NCBI RefSeq assembly: GCF_025398175.1 | Contig: NZ_CP099734.1 | Coordinates: 868,001 to 932,000 of the forward strand | Source of the DNA: Photobacterium sp. TY1-4 | GTDB lineage: Bacteria; Pseudomonadota; Gammaproteobacteria; Enterobacterales; Vibrionaceae | Length of the DNA: 64,000 nt | Direction of reading: 5' to 3' | Part shown: positions 37,777-46,859 of the stretch, one piece after another | Layout of the letters: each line of letters opens with the position of its first letter | How positions within the stretch are numbered: the first letter of the stretch is position 1 | Notes under the pieces: generated by a model | What the model saw: only the letters and a program-made list of their open reading frames with translations | Database searches by the model: none | What the model was told of the DNA's origin: nothing | Translations under genes and position numbers: made by a program

Positions 37777-39855
37777 TCAGGGGTATTCGATGACCCGTTT
37801 AAATGGCGGTAGTGAATCAAGCAGCGCTTTTCCGTAGCGGCGATTGATGATCCGGCGATCAAGCAGCACGACTCTACCAGAATCTTGCTCCTTGCGCAGC
37901 AGACGTCCGACCGATTGGATGAGTTTTTTGCTGGCTTCGGGGACCGAAATTTGTAAAAACGGGTTGCCGCCCCGGCTTTCGATATACTCGGCGTGGGCTT
38001 CTTCGACTGGCGAAGTCGGGACCGCGAACGGGATCTTGGTAATGATCAGGTTGGTGAGCAGTTCGCCAGGTAGATCAAGTCCTTCAGAAAAACTACCGGT
38101 GCCAAATAAAACGCTGGTTTTACCTTTTTCACAGTTTTCTTTATGTTTTTTTAGGGTGAGGCTGCGGGATTCTTCCCCCTGAACCAGCAATTCCCAGCGG
38201 TTTTTCTTCATCAGGGGTTTGAGGGCATCAGCGACCTGGTTCATTTGCCAGTAAGATGAAAACAGCACCAGGCTGGCTTTTTCGCCTTCGAGATATTCCG
38301 GCAGTGTTTTGATTAACAGATTGGTGAACTGCTGGGCTTGAGGTTCAAGCGGCATCGCCGGGATCACCAGCCGGGCATTGTTCTGGTAATCAAACGGGGA
38401 TGCCAGGGCCAGAAATCGCGTGGCTTCTTTTTCAAAAATTCCGGCCTGGCGACAGAAGTAATCGAACTGGTTCAGGGCTCTCAAGGTGGCCGAGACCAGC
38501 ACGGAGCCGGCAGCCCGGCTCCAGAGCAGTTGATCGAGCCGGTGTCCGACTTCGAGCGGCGAGACTTCGATGATGTAGTCGCCTTCCCGATCCGGGCTCT
38601 TTTCAATCCACCGGGCTAAAGGGGCGCCCTTGTCTTTGTTAGGCTGTGCCATCAGCAACCAGACCTTTTCCAGGTTTTCCAGCCGTTGCAGGTAAAACCC
38701 GGACTCCGCCAGGGCCTGATCACCAAGACGCGGGCTGATTTCGTTTTCCTTGACGCGCTCTGCAATCAAATCATGAATTTTGCCGAGAGACTTGGCGGCT
38801 TTCTTGCTGGCTTCTTTGCATCCTTTGGCTTCTTCTTCCAGCCAGGACGGCAATTCGCCGTGTTCAAAGCGCAGGATCCCGTCTTTGTTGAACAGGGCCG
38901 GGTCAATCTGGGCTGAGATTTGCCGCAGTGCCGGGATTAAATGGCTGATCGCCTCATTCAGGGCACTCTGAAAACGACCTGCCTTTTGGTAGTCTGCCAT
39001 CTCAGCCAATTTTCCGGTTGATTGATTGAGTTTTTCCAACCAGTTGGCGGCCCCTTTCAAACTGGCTGCGGCGGAAGAAAAGTCGCGTGCGACCTGGGGC
39101 AGGTGATGTGCCTCATCAATCAGGTAAATGGTCTGCTCCGGCTCCGGCAGAATAATCCCGCCGCCGAGTTCAATGTCGGCCATCAGCAAGGCGTGGTTGG
39201 CGATGATCACATCTGCCTTTTCCAGATGTTCGCGAGCTTTGCTGAACGGACAGCTGCGGTGCTTGGGCATCCCCGCGTTACAGCTGTGTTTGTCGGCGAC
39301 GATTTGCTGCCACACACGGTCGGGGACCGCGGTCGGCCAACTGTCTTTGTCACCATCCCATTTCTGGCTTTCCAGTGCTTTGTGCATCCGTTTCAGTAAT
39401 TCGAGATCGGATTTTTTGGGTTTCTCTTCCCAGAGTGAGACTTGTTGATCACTGCCGGTGACGCAGCTGGCTTCCAGTTTATGGGCACAGCAATAGCGCT
39501 GGCGTCCTTTGGCCAGGATAAAACTGAACTCCTTGGGGAAGATCTGGTTAAACAGGGGCAGATCTTTATGGATGAGCTGCTCTTGGAGCGCCACGGTTGC
39601 GGTGGAGATCAGGACTTTTTTGTTGTTGAACAGGGCGAACGGAATGCCGCCTAGCAGATACGAGAGAGATTTACCAATGCCGGTACCGGCTTCGGCCACC
39701 AGCATCCGGTGCTTAGCATGGTATTCACCGGCCAGCGTTTTGGCGATTTCGGCAACCAGATAGTTCTGCGCGCGTCTGGGAATGAAGTTGTCCAACTGGA
39801 TCCCCAGGTTCTCATAGCATTGTTTGATATCACGTTTTATCTGGTTGTGTAACAT
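37777..39855 (-). CDS. dinG: ATP-dependent DNA helicase DinG
   Basis: 692-residue iron-sulfur superfamily 2 helicase (5' to 3') that removes R-loops and replication roadblocks. Walker A is AEAGTGIGKS at 54-63, followed by the Fe-S cysteine cluster region (RYCCAHKLEASC around 121-131, then further Cys including HRSCPF), the DEAH box (YLIDEAHHLP, about 247) and C-terminal helicase motifs (GTGSFSEGLDLPGE, VGRLLRKEQDSG). I looked for a LexA box upstream and found none of the CTGT-N8-ACAG type. Its transcript may run on into the TSUP gene 29 bases away. Confidence 0.94.
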   Translation of the reverse strand: MLHNQIKRDIKQCYENLGIQLDNFIPRRAQNYLVAEIAKTLAGEYHAKHRMLVAEAGTGIGKSLSYLLGGIPFALFNNKKVLISTATVALQEQLIHKDLPLFNQIFPKEFSFILAKGRQRYCCAHKLEASCVTGSDQQVSLWEEKPKKSDLELLKRMHKALESQKWDGDKDSWPTAVPDRVWQQIVADKHSCNAGMPKHRSCPFSKAREHLEKADVIIANHALLMADIELGGGIILPEPEQTIYLIDEAHHLPQVARDFSSAAASLKGAANWLEKLNQSTGKLAEMADYQKAGRFQSALNEAISHLIPALRQISAQIDPALFNKDGILRFEHGELPSWLEEEAKGCKEASKKAAKSLGKIHDLIAERVKENEISPRLGDQALAESGFYLQRLENLEKVWLLMAQPNKDKGAPLARWIEKSPDREGDYIIEVSPLEVGHRLDQLLWSRAAGSVLVSATLRALNQFDYFCRQAGIFEKEATRFLALASPFDYQNNARLVIPAMPLEPQAQQFTNLLIKTLPEYLEGEKASLVLFSSYWQMNQVADALKPLMKKNRWELLVQGEESRSLTLKKHKENCEKGKTSVLFGTGSFSEGLDLPGELLTNLIITKIPFAVPTSPVEEAHAEYIESRGGNPFLQISVPEASKKLIQSVGRLLRKEQDSGRVVLLDRRIINRRYGKALLDSLPPFKRVIEYP

Positions 39856-40392
39856 ATCTGAAACTTTGTAAAGGCAGGGAGTCGCATTATAGCACGAACA
39901 TCTAATTGTGAGCGGCAGCGTGTTCTGAACATTAATTTGAACAAAATGCGATTTTGCTCACGAAAATAGATTGAACCTTGGCGGGCTATCCTGGGGTTTC
40001 CTTAATGAACAATGAATTAACTATTTTGAATGGTGTTTTTTAGTTTTTTGTTCTGATATTTGTTGTTTTTTTGCCTTTTTTTGGTGTTTTCACATGTCGG
40101 TTCACGTTGATGATAAGTGCCACATCATGGTGTTGGGGCGGTTTATCATAAAAAATGAATAGTAAGCCTGGTTATAAGTTATTGTTTTGTTTGGTTGTTT
40201 ATTTTTTTTGAGGTGTTTTTTAGATTATTTGACACGGAGATAAAAGTTCTGTCAGGATGAGCTCACAAGTTACTGACCTGCGGTTCATTCCTTGCTTTAT
40301 GTTGTAGGGGAATTGATGGGCCTCAGGGATATAAAGAAAAGGAATTCTGGAAACAGGAATTCCAGTCTAAATAAGAAAAGGCAGTGGATATC
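39856..40392. promoter_or_regulatory. Long AT-rich control region and leader of the major porin
   Basis: 537 bases without a gene, dominated by T-tracts (six to eight T, several in phase), which would bend DNA and may form UP-element or regulator sites. A TTGACA hexamer at 40229-40234 is a candidate -35, but the -10 17 bases later is poor, so the start point is uncertain. An imperfect inverted repeat (GGAATTC) at 40341-40363 in the leader could be a stability hairpin. ToxR and OmpR-type control of such porins is known in Vibrio; I could not confirm ToxR boxes by eye. Confidence 0.45.
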
Positions 40393-41364
40393 ATGAAAAA
40401 GACACTTCTAGCACTATCAGTACTAGCAGCAGGTTCTGCGAACGCAGGTGTAAACCTATATGACCAACAAGGCGTAATCGTTGACGTATCTGGCGCAGCG
40501 GAAGTTCAATACTTCCAGGGTTATGCAAAAGACAGCGATTCAGCTTTCCGCTTGGATGACGGTGATCTGGCTTTCAACACTACAGTTCCTGTAACTGACA
40601 GCCTGAACGCTGTAGCTGCAATGGCTTATGAATACGAAGACGGCGACGTAACTAACGATGAGCTGTGGGTTGGTTTCCAAGGTGACTTTGGTACGCTGAC
40701 TTTCGGTCGTCAGTACCTGCTGGCAGATGATGCTGGTATCGGTAAAGACTACGAGCTGGGCGGTGACGGCCTGGACTTCGTTGTTGCAAACGGTGACCAA
40801 GTTGCGAAATATGTTTTCGACAACGGCCAGTTCTACGCCGGTGTTTCTGCACTGCTGACTGAAACTCAGAAAGCAGATGCTGTAACGGGTAAAGACGTAG
40901 ACGAAGCTCAGGTTATTGAAGGCCGTTTGGGTGCGCGTTTTGCTGACCTGGATGCGCGTGTATACCTGTACTCTGGCTCTGACATCGCATCTTCAGACAT
41001 CTTCGGCACAGCTTTCACTGGCGGTGTGATCGACGTTGAAGGTTACAACCTGGAAGCTGAGTACGTTATGGGCGCTATCGCGCTGGCTGGCTCTTTCGGT
41101 CAAGTTGAGTACAAAAACGTTGCAAACTCTGCAAACAAACTAGATGTAGACACAGCAGCACTGGCTGGTTCTTACACTATGGATAAGACCACTTTCGCTC
41201 TGGGTTACACATACCTAGACTTTGACACTGATGATGTAAGCGCTGTTTACGCGAACGTAACTCAGCAACTGCACTCTAACGTGAAAGTATACGCTGAAAT
41301 CGGTAGCTCTGACGCAGATGATTCTGAGTTCGGTTACCTGGCAGGTATGGAAGTACTGTTCTAA
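40393..41364 (+). CDS. Major outer membrane porin, OmpU/OmpL type
   Basis: 323-residue 16-strand-type general porin. The signal peptide MKKTLLALSVLAAGSANA is followed by the mature start GVNLYDQQGVIVDVSGAAEVQYFQG, the turn-rich middle with WVGFQGDFGTLTFGRQY, which is diagnostic of Gram-negative porins, and C-terminal FGYLAGMEVLF ending in Phe. Codon use is strongly biased towards abundant tRNAs, unlike neighbours, implying very high expression. It resembles OmpL/OmpH/OmpU proteins of Photobacterium and Vibrio, which ToxR regulates. Start ATG 40393; an in-frame GTG at 40384 is less likely. Confidence 0.92.
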   Translation: MKKTLLALSVLAAGSANAGVNLYDQQGVIVDVSGAAEVQYFQGYAKDSDSAFRLDDGDLAFNTTVPVTDSLNAVAAMAYEYEDGDVTNDELWVGFQGDFGTLTFGRQYLLADDAGIGKDYELGGDGLDFVVANGDQVAKYVFDNGQFYAGVSALLTETQKADAVTGKDVDEAQVIEGRLGARFADLDARVYLYSGSDIASSDIFGTAFTGGVIDVEGYNLEAEYVMGAIALAGSFGQVEYKNVANSANKLDVDTAALAGSYTMDKTTFALGYTYLDFDTDDVSAVYANVTQQLHSNVKVYAEIGSSDADDSEFGYLAGMEVLF

Positions 41365-41387
41365 GGTGTCTTAACCTGAACACTGAT

Positions 41388-41413
41388 AAAAGCCGCCTTT
41401 CAGGCGGCTTTTT
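41388..41413 (+). terminator. Intrinsic terminator of the porin gene
   Basis: A 10-bp stem (41388-41397 with 41403-41412) with a five-base loop and T5. A typical strong terminator. Confidence 0.9.
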
Positions 41414-41460
41414 GCTATTCTAGCGCTTTGGCATGATGACCATCAGGAGAAGGAAGAAAG

Positions 41461-42102
41461 ATGAAGAAGTTGCTATGGGCGGCATTGCTGGGGCTACCGG
41501 CATTCGGGTTGCAAGCGGCGACGTTGTCGGTTGGCGAGAATATCGAGTTACTGGTTGTTGACGGCAATGCGGTCGAAAGTTCATTCTGGTCACCAACCCA
41601 AAGCGTTGAGCTGACAGCGGGGAAACACCAGGTGGTGATCCGCTACGACGGTGAGTTGAAAAATGGCTCCAAAACGACGATGTTTACCACCCGTCCTTAC
41701 CTGTTTGAGCTGGATGTGCCGAGCCAGGATGCCAGTATCGTGATCCCTAACTTAAAGACGCTCTCACAGGCTAGAGCGCATTTTGATCGGGGACCGGAGT
41801 GGTCGCTGGCGCTGGCAGACGGATCGTTCAGGGTTCTGAGCTATGTCGAGCTGGAAGGGAAGGGGTTCGGGTCTTTCAGCAACATGGAAGAGCTGGTTGC
41901 GGCGTATAACCGTGCGCAGGGCATTACCTTTGAACAGGGCTATGCTGTTGATTTAGCCAAAGCGACGGTCGAAGTGACTGAGCAAGGGGAAGTGTCGATC
42001 ACCGGTGATGCCCTGGCACAGCTGAAACTTTGGTACAGCAAAGCCGACGCCAACGACAAAGCGGCATTTAAGGCATGGGCGGCCGAACAGGACGCGCTAT
42101 AG
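41461..42102 (+). CDS. DUF2057 (YccT-like) periplasmic protein
   Basis: 213-residue secreted protein with signal peptide [19 protein letters not shown]. The mature part contains the DUF2057 pattern ([46 protein letters not shown]), as in E. coli YccT/CsgI. YccT has been linked to curli control in enterics; no curli genes are here, so its role is unknown. ATG 41461 follows AGGAGAAGGAAG. Confidence 0.88.
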   Translation: MKKLLWAALLGLPAFGLQAATLSVGENIELLVVDGNAVESSFWSPTQSVELTAGKHQVVIRYDGELKNGSKTTMFTTRPYLFELDVPSQDASIVIPNLKTLSQARAHFDRGPEWSLALADGSFRVLSYVELEGKGFGSFSNMEELVAAYNRAQGITFEQGYAVDLAKATVEVTEQGEVSITGDALAQLKLWYSKADANDKAAFKAWAAEQDAL

Positions 42103-42190
42103 CCAGCCAGATGTGCTGCACCGTCTCGGGACGGAAGTAAACGTCTTGTACGCACCCCTTGCCGAACAGTGGTTGTTATCACTGCGATAC

Positions 42191-42556
42191 TCATGAGTCG
42201 TGGTGATAACGACTATGGCTCCGACAATGATGACAGCGGGGCTGCGCCGGATCAGCGTCCAACTCATGGAGCGCAATTGTCTCTTCACAATCGGTGCACA
42301 ACCCGTACATGCCGAGCTTGATGGCACATACGGCGGCATCGACGATCTCCATCCGTGCGGCCAGTGCATGCAGGTTGCCGAGATAGGAAGACGCCGCCAT
42401 GTGAATGAGCGCGTTCAGATCAGCCTGCTCAACGGCTGTGGCGGACGGAACCAGCGTATTGAGCAGTAATTCGTGTTTCAATTCTTTCAGCAGTGTATCA
42501 TGCTCCTGCTCTAATCTTAGCTTCAGCTGTTGGTAGATTTTTTCTGACGTTGTCAT
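42191..42556 (-). CDS. DksA/TraR-family zinc finger protein
   Basis: 121-residue protein with a long N-terminal coiled-coil pair (about 1-75) and a C-terminal C4 zinc finger (LCTDCEETI then CHHC). This is the DksA/TraR layout; such proteins enter the RNA polymerase secondary channel and alter initiation, with or without ppGpp. The acidic coiled-coil tip of true DksA (DXXDXA) is not apparent in the region ATAVEQADLNAL, so effects on rRNA promoters cannot be assumed. It stands alone, convergent with the DUF2057 gene. Confidence 0.82.
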   Translation of the reverse strand: MTTSEKIYQQLKLRLEQEHDTLLKELKHELLLNTLVPSATAVEQADLNALIHMAASSYLGNLHALAARMEIVDAAVCAIKLGMYGLCTDCEETIALHELDADPAQPRCHHCRSHSRYHHDS

Positions 42557-42786
42557 CGCTCTTATATTATGTTTAGAAGTGGTGAATTCAGTCTAAAACG
42601 CTTGGCGGGATTGATTGTGATTTGAATCAATTCTTTATACAGTAATCTACGGAATAGCCCTACTCTTGACAGGTTTTTGTCGCTTTCTTGATCAGATATA
42701 GTACTGCCCGCGAAAGATCTGTGGCCAATGAAGCCTCAGACAATCAGCAAGTCAGTCATATTCAATATCGAAGAAGGAAGTGATTC

Positions 42787-42903
42787 ATGGAGCAGGATTT
42801 TAAAGATCCATATAGTTTTAAGTATTTTGTTGGTTTTCTGGTTGTAATGGGACTGCCGACACTGCCGGCAAGCCTGACCTGGCTGGGGATCCTGAGCCAG
42901 TAA
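42787..42903 (+). CDS. 38-residue membrane peptide
   Basis: Short gene starting at ATG 42787, with GAAGGAAG just upstream (42772-42780) and stop at 42901-42903. The product MEQDFKDPYSFKYFVGFLVV... has a charged head, one hydrophobic segment (about 14-34) and ends in WLGILSQ. It lies in the same direction as ybaN and may be cotranscribed with it. The strong ribosome site, clean start and membrane segment argue for a real gene. I do not know a function. Confidence 0.6.
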   Translation: MEQDFKDPYSFKYFVGFLVVMGLPTLPASLTWLGILSQ

Positions 42904-42958
42904 TTGACCGGGCAGAGCACCACACGCTCCCGCCGGTCAGGAAGGAGATGTGATTCAA

Positions 42959-43357
42959 GTGATTAAGCAATTTATGTTGCTGCTGATCGGGTGGCTCTGC
43001 GTTGGGTTGGGAGTTGTGGGAATTTTCTTGCCGCTGCTCCCGACCACACCCTTCTTGCTGCTGGCCAGCGCCTGCTTTATGCGTGGCTCACCCCGCCTGA
43101 GCCGATGGTTACACCAGCACCCGCATTTTGGCCCCATCTTGCACAATTGGCACCAGCATCGTGCGGTTTCCCGGACCGTCAAACGCCGCGCCAATCTCAT
43201 GATTGTGCTCAGTTTCCTCCTCTCGATTTATTGGGTTCCCTTACTCTGGCACAAAATCATGCTGATCAGCATGGCGACGGTGTTGTTGATTTGGTTTAAC
43301 CGCCTGCCGGTAATTGAGCCTTCCGCTGCTTCCCCGGTGACAAGCCACCAAAAATAA
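42959..43357 (+). CDS. ybaN: YbaN-like DUF454 membrane protein
   Basis: 132-residue inner-membrane protein of DUF454 with conserved FLPLLPTTPFLLLASACFMRGSPR and three or four hydrophobic segments. The GTG at 42959 aligns with the start of E. coli YbaN (LLIGWL...), with AAGGAG 11 bases upstream; GTG at 42950 is another candidate but too close to that site. The order ybaN-apt-dnaX-ybaB-recR is conserved with E. coli. Its function is not known. Confidence 0.88.
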   Translation: MIKQFMLLLIGWLCVGLGVVGIFLPLLPTTPFLLLASACFMRGSPRLSRWLHQHPHFGPILHNWHQHRAVSRTVKRRANLMIVLSFLLSIYWVPLLWHKIMLISMATVLLIWFNRLPVIEPSAASPVTSHQK

Positions 43358-43567
43358 ACGGGGATATGGTCACCACACCCAGCGGCTGGATGGGGCGATC
43401 ATTTGATACAGGACAAAGAACCCCGGGTATCAGTTGCTCCGGCATGCGAAAATCACTAGTATTTGAACCCAAATTGATTTGGTCTGCTGTCTGCATACGC
43501 CCGCGGCAGGCTTTCTCGTGAGCGCAAACACACTGTGTTGTATCTCCTCGCGGTGTAATGGAAAACA

Positions 43568-44116
43568 ATGATGACTCAAGACAACTATGCTTTGATTAAG
43601 AGCAGTATTCAATCGATCCCGGATTACCCGAAACCAGGCATTTTGTTCCGCGATGTGACCAGCCTGCTGGAAAACCCGACCGCTTTTAGTGCGACGATAC
43701 AAGTGCTGATCGCGCAGTATAAAGATAAAGGGATCACCAAAGTGATTGGTACCGAAGCCCGTGGTTTCCTGTTCGGCGCACCTTTGGCGCTGGAGTTGGG
43801 TGTCGGTTTTGTTCCGGTACGCAAACCGGGCAAATTGCCACGTCAGGTGATTGGCGAAAGCTACGAGTTGGAATACGGCCAGGATACGCTGGAGATCCAT
43901 GTCGATGCGATTGGTGAAGGCGATAAAGTGCTGTTGGTCGATGATCTGCTGGCGACCGGCGGAACGATTGAAGCCACGACCAAGCTGGTCCGCCGTCTGG
44001 GCGGCACGGTGGAAGATGCGGCTTTTGTGATCAACCTGCCGGAGCTGGGTGGTGAAACACGACTGAAGAACATCGGTCTGAATGTCTTCAGCATTTGTGA
44101 TTTCGACGGCCACTAA
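43568..44116 (+). CDS. apt: Adenine phosphoribosyltransferase
   Basis: 182-residue cytoplasmic purine salvage enzyme (adenine + PRPP to AMP). Conserved [42 protein letters not shown] and the PRPP-binding [13 protein letters not shown] are all present and in register with E. coli Apt. ATG 43568 or 43571 could be used. It is 210 bases after ybaN; the 118-base gap to dnaX contains no gene. Confidence 0.97.
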   Translation: MMTQDNYALIKSSIQSIPDYPKPGILFRDVTSLLENPTAFSATIQVLIAQYKDKGITKVIGTEARGFLFGAPLALELGVGFVPVRKPGKLPRQVIGESYELEYGQDTLEIHVDAIGEGDKVLLVDDLLATGGTIEATTKLVRRLGGTVEDAAFVINLPELGGETRLKNIGLNVFSICDFDGH

Positions 44117-44234
44117 GGCCAATCGGGTCACAACCGGTGACCTGGTGAATCCTTGGGCGCTCGTAAGGCGCCCTCTCGCTCCCCAATCCTCCCTGTGCTA
44201 GCATAGCTGTCTTGATTCTGTAAGGTTAGTTAAC

Positions 44235-46499
44235 ATGAGTTACCAGGTTCTGGCACGGAAATGGCGGCCGCACCAATTCTCAGATGTTGTCGGGCAATCC
44301 CATGTCCTGACGGCGCTGGGCAATGCTCTTGAGCACAACCGCCTCCATCATGCTTACTTGTTCAGCGGGACCCGTGGCGTCGGCAAGACCACGATTGCCC
44401 GAATTTTTGCCAAAGGTCTGAATTGTGAACAAGGGATCACGGCGACCCCATGTGGTCAGTGTGAAACCTGTCGGGAAATTGATGATGGGCGTTTTGTCGA
44501 TTTGCTTGAAATCGATGCGGCTTCACGGACCAAAGTGGAAGATACCCGTGAGTTGCTGGATAACGTTCAGTACAAGCCAGCCCGGGGCCGTTTCAAGGTC
44601 TACCTGATTGACGAGGTTCATATGCTCTCTCGTCATAGTTTTAACGCCTTGCTGAAAACCCTGGAAGAGCCGCCGGAATACGTGAAGTTTATTCTGGCGA
44701 CGACCGATCCCCAGAAACTGCCGGTGACGATTCTGTCACGCTGTTTGCAGTTTCATCTGAAGCATCTGGACAATACACAGATCCAGACTCAGCTCGAGCA
44801 TGTGTTACGTCAGGAAGCGGTGGATTTTGAGCCGCGTGCGTTGAGCCTGCTGGCCCGTGCGGCGGAAGGGAGTATGCGTGACGCCCTGAGCCTGACGGAT
44901 CAGGCCATTGCACTGGGCAATGGTCAGGTCCAGGCTGAGTCCGTGTCGGCGATGCTCGGCACCCTCAATACCGATCAGGCATTGTATTTGCTCGAAGCGA
45001 TGGCCGCGGGTGAGGCTCAGCCGGCGATGGCCTGCCTTGAAGAACTGGCGGGTGTCGGCGTGGCGTGGGACAGCCTGCTTCAGGAGCTGGCAGCGCAGTT
45101 GCATCGCGTGGCAATGGTTCAGGCGCTGCCTGCGTCCCTGGATGCCACCGCGCCGGATGCAGAGCGGGTGATGGGCCTGAGCAAACAGGTGTCGCCGCAG
45201 GAAGTTCAGTTGTGTTACCAGATTGCACTGCAGGGACGGCAGGATCTGGCGTATGCACCGGACGGTCGCACCGGATTGGAAATGGTATTGTTGCGAATGC
45301 TGGCGTTCCGGCCGGTGGCCAGCGGTGGGATCACGCCGCAGGTTGTCAGTGTGCCGGCCTCAGAGCCCGCGCCAGCACAATCCGGTGCGACGATGGCGCA
45401 TTCGGGGCAGGGACAACCGGCGATGTCCGCGCCAGCACCAAGTCCGCAGGCAATGCAGCGGGTCCAGGCACTGAAAAGCCAGATGTCCGGTCATCCGGCG
45501 CAATCCGGCCCCGAGCCTGTTGCTCCGGAGATGATGGCACAAGGTCAGATGCAGCCGCCCGTGCAATCGTCCATGCAGCCATCCACGCAGCCATCCACGC
45601 AGCCGTCGATGTCGCCACAAGCTATGCCGCCACAAGCTATGCCAGACCAACCGGTGGCGCCGGAAGCGGGCATGATCCCGCCAGGTCAGCCTGCTCGGTC
45701 GGTCCAGCAGCCAATGCCTTCGCCGAGCCAACCGGCTCAGCACACGTCATCGCAGCCATCGTCGGCGGCTTCCGGGCTGCTGGCCGCGAGAAACACGCTG
45801 CGCAGTCAGGCCAAGCGGGGTCAGGACGGGCAGCCTGCGGTAAAAAAGGGCCAACCGGCGCCAGCTAAAAAAGTCGCAACCAATGTGCTCGACCGAATTG
45901 CTTCCAAGCATTCAGGTCAGCCGGCTCCTGCCCATGGAGCCTCTGCGATGCCGGCGTCGCCAGCTGTTGAGTCGCCACAGCCTGTGGAGCAAGAATATCG
46001 CTGGCAACCCTTGTCTCAGCCGGAGCCGGCTGCGAAGAAGGCAGAAGTCGCCCCGGCTGAATTAAAGCGGGCGCTGGAGCATGAAAAAACGCCGGAAATG
46101 GCAAAATTACTTGTCAAAGAAGCGGCAAATCAGGATAGTTGGTCCGATTTGGTGACCCGGCTGGACGTCGGCCGAATGGTACAGCAGCTGGCGCTGAACT
46201 CCGCGCTGGCACGCGAAGAGAGCCAGGTCACTTTGTTCTTGCGTCCATCGCAAAAACACCTGGATACCCCGAAGGCCCGGGATCAGCTGGCACAGGCTTT
46301 ATCTGCGCTGTATGAGGCCCCCATCGAATTATCCATCGAATTAAGTGATAAAGGGCGTTCGCCGCTGGAATGGCGGGAAGCGATTTATCAGCAAAAACTG
46401 GATCAGGCCAAACAGAGTTTGCACACTGATCCGAACGTGACCTTTATCTGTCAGCGTTTTTCTGCTGTGCTTGATGAAGAGAGCGTGAGACCCTTATAG
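44235..46499 (+). CDS. dnaX: DNA polymerase III tau/gamma subunit
   Basis: Full-length tau product of 754 residues, the ATPase and organiser of the clamp loader and replisome. The N-terminal AAA+ domain has Walker A FSGTRGVGKTT (about 43-53), four zinc-binding Cys (CEQGITATPCGQCETC), Walker B YLIDEVHMLS and sensor SRC. A long Pro/Gln/Ser-rich linker (about 375-600) with short repeats leads to the tau-specific C-terminal domains that bind DnaB and the alpha subunit. A slippery heptamer at 45842-45848 should give the shorter gamma form of about 544 residues. Followed by ybaB 27 bases later. Confidence 0.97.
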   Translation: MSYQVLARKWRPHQFSDVVGQSHVLTALGNALEHNRLHHAYLFSGTRGVGKTTIARIFAKGLNCEQGITATPCGQCETCREIDDGRFVDLLEIDAASRTKVEDTRELLDNVQYKPARGRFKVYLIDEVHMLSRHSFNALLKTLEEPPEYVKFILATTDPQKLPVTILSRCLQFHLKHLDNTQIQTQLEHVLRQEAVDFEPRALSLLARAAEGSMRDALSLTDQAIALGNGQVQAESVSAMLGTLNTDQALYLLEAMAAGEAQPAMACLEELAGVGVAWDSLLQELAAQLHRVAMVQALPASLDATAPDAERVMGLSKQVSPQEVQLCYQIALQGRQDLAYAPDGRTGLEMVLLRMLAFRPVASGGITPQVVSVPASEPAPAQSGATMAHSGQGQPAMSAPAPSPQAMQRVQALKSQMSGHPAQSGPEPVAPEMMAQGQMQPPVQSSMQPSTQPSTQPSMSPQAMPPQAMPDQPVAPEAGMIPPGQPARSVQQPMPSPSQPAQHTSSQPSSAASGLLAARNTLRSQAKRGQDGQPAVKKGQPAPAKKVATNVLDRIASKHSGQPAPAHGASAMPASPAVESPQPVEQEYRWQPLSQPEPAAKKAEVAPAELKRALEHEKTPEMAKLLVKEAANQDSWSDLVTRLDVGRMVQQLALNSALAREESQVTLFLRPSQKHLDTPKARDQLAQALSALYEAPIELSIELSDKGRSPLEWREAIYQQKLDQAKQSLHTDPNVTFICQRFSAVLDEESVRPL
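45571..45643 (+). repeat. Short tandem repeats in dnaX linker
   Basis: Repeated units of 12 and 15 bases encode QPST-type and PQAMP-type segments in the tau linker (three QPS[MT] units then two PQAMP). Such repeats may change linker length between strains. Confidence 0.6.
45842..45868 (+). other. Programmed -1 frameshift site of dnaX
   Basis: The heptamer A AAA AAG is in the exact 0-frame phase (GTA AAA AAG), identical to the E. coli dnaX slippery site. After a -1 slip the ribosome reads GGG CCA ACC GGC GCC AGC and stops at TAA 45866-45868, giving gamma, about 544 residues ending KKGPTGAS. A downstream hairpin could include GGCGCC at 45857-45862, but I could not define a strong one. Confidence 0.8.
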
Positions 46500-46526
46500 A
46501 CAACCAGACCCATAGAGAGAGAGCAT

Positions 46527-46856
46527 ATGTTTGGTAAAGGCGGTATGGCTAACATGATGAAGCAGGCGCAGCAAATGCAAGAGCGCATGCAGAAGATGCA
46601 GGAAGAGATCGCAAACATGGAAGTCACTGGCGAGTCCGGTGCCGGCCTGGTGAAAGTGACTCTGACGGGTAGCCACAGCGTGCGTCGCGTTGAGCTGGAT
46701 GACAGCCTGATGGAAGACGACAAAGACATGCTGGAAGATCTGATTGCGGCAGCATTTAACGATGCCGCGCGTCGAATTGAAGAAGCACAGAAAGACAAAA
46801 TGGCCAGCGTCACCGGCGGGATGAACCTGCCGGCCGGCTTTAAGATGCCATTCTAA
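46527..46856 (+). CDS. ybaB: YbaB/EbfC nucleoid-associated protein
   Basis: 109-residue DNA-binding protein of the YbaB/EbfC family. It begins [27 protein letters not shown], shows [14 protein letters not shown] and ends in the Met/Pro-rich [11 protein letters not shown]. Sits between dnaX and recR in the usual order with three bases to recR, so they are cotranscribed. Confidence 0.96.
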   Translation: MFGKGGMANMMKQAQQMQERMQKMQEEIANMEVTGESGAGLVKVTLTGSHSVRRVELDDSLMEDDKDMLEDLIAAAFNDAARRIEEAQKDKMASVTGGMNLPAGFKMPF

Positions 46857-46859
46857 TCC

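Noticed and set aside
39856..39960. LexA box upstream of dinG
   Set aside because: No CTGT-N8-ACAG or close variant could be found, though dinG is damage-induced in E. coli.
45065..45868. Long open frame overlapping dnaX in another frame
   Set aside because: It is mostly a shadow frame of the repeat-rich linker; only its last six codons after 45848 are read, as the gamma tail following the frameshift.
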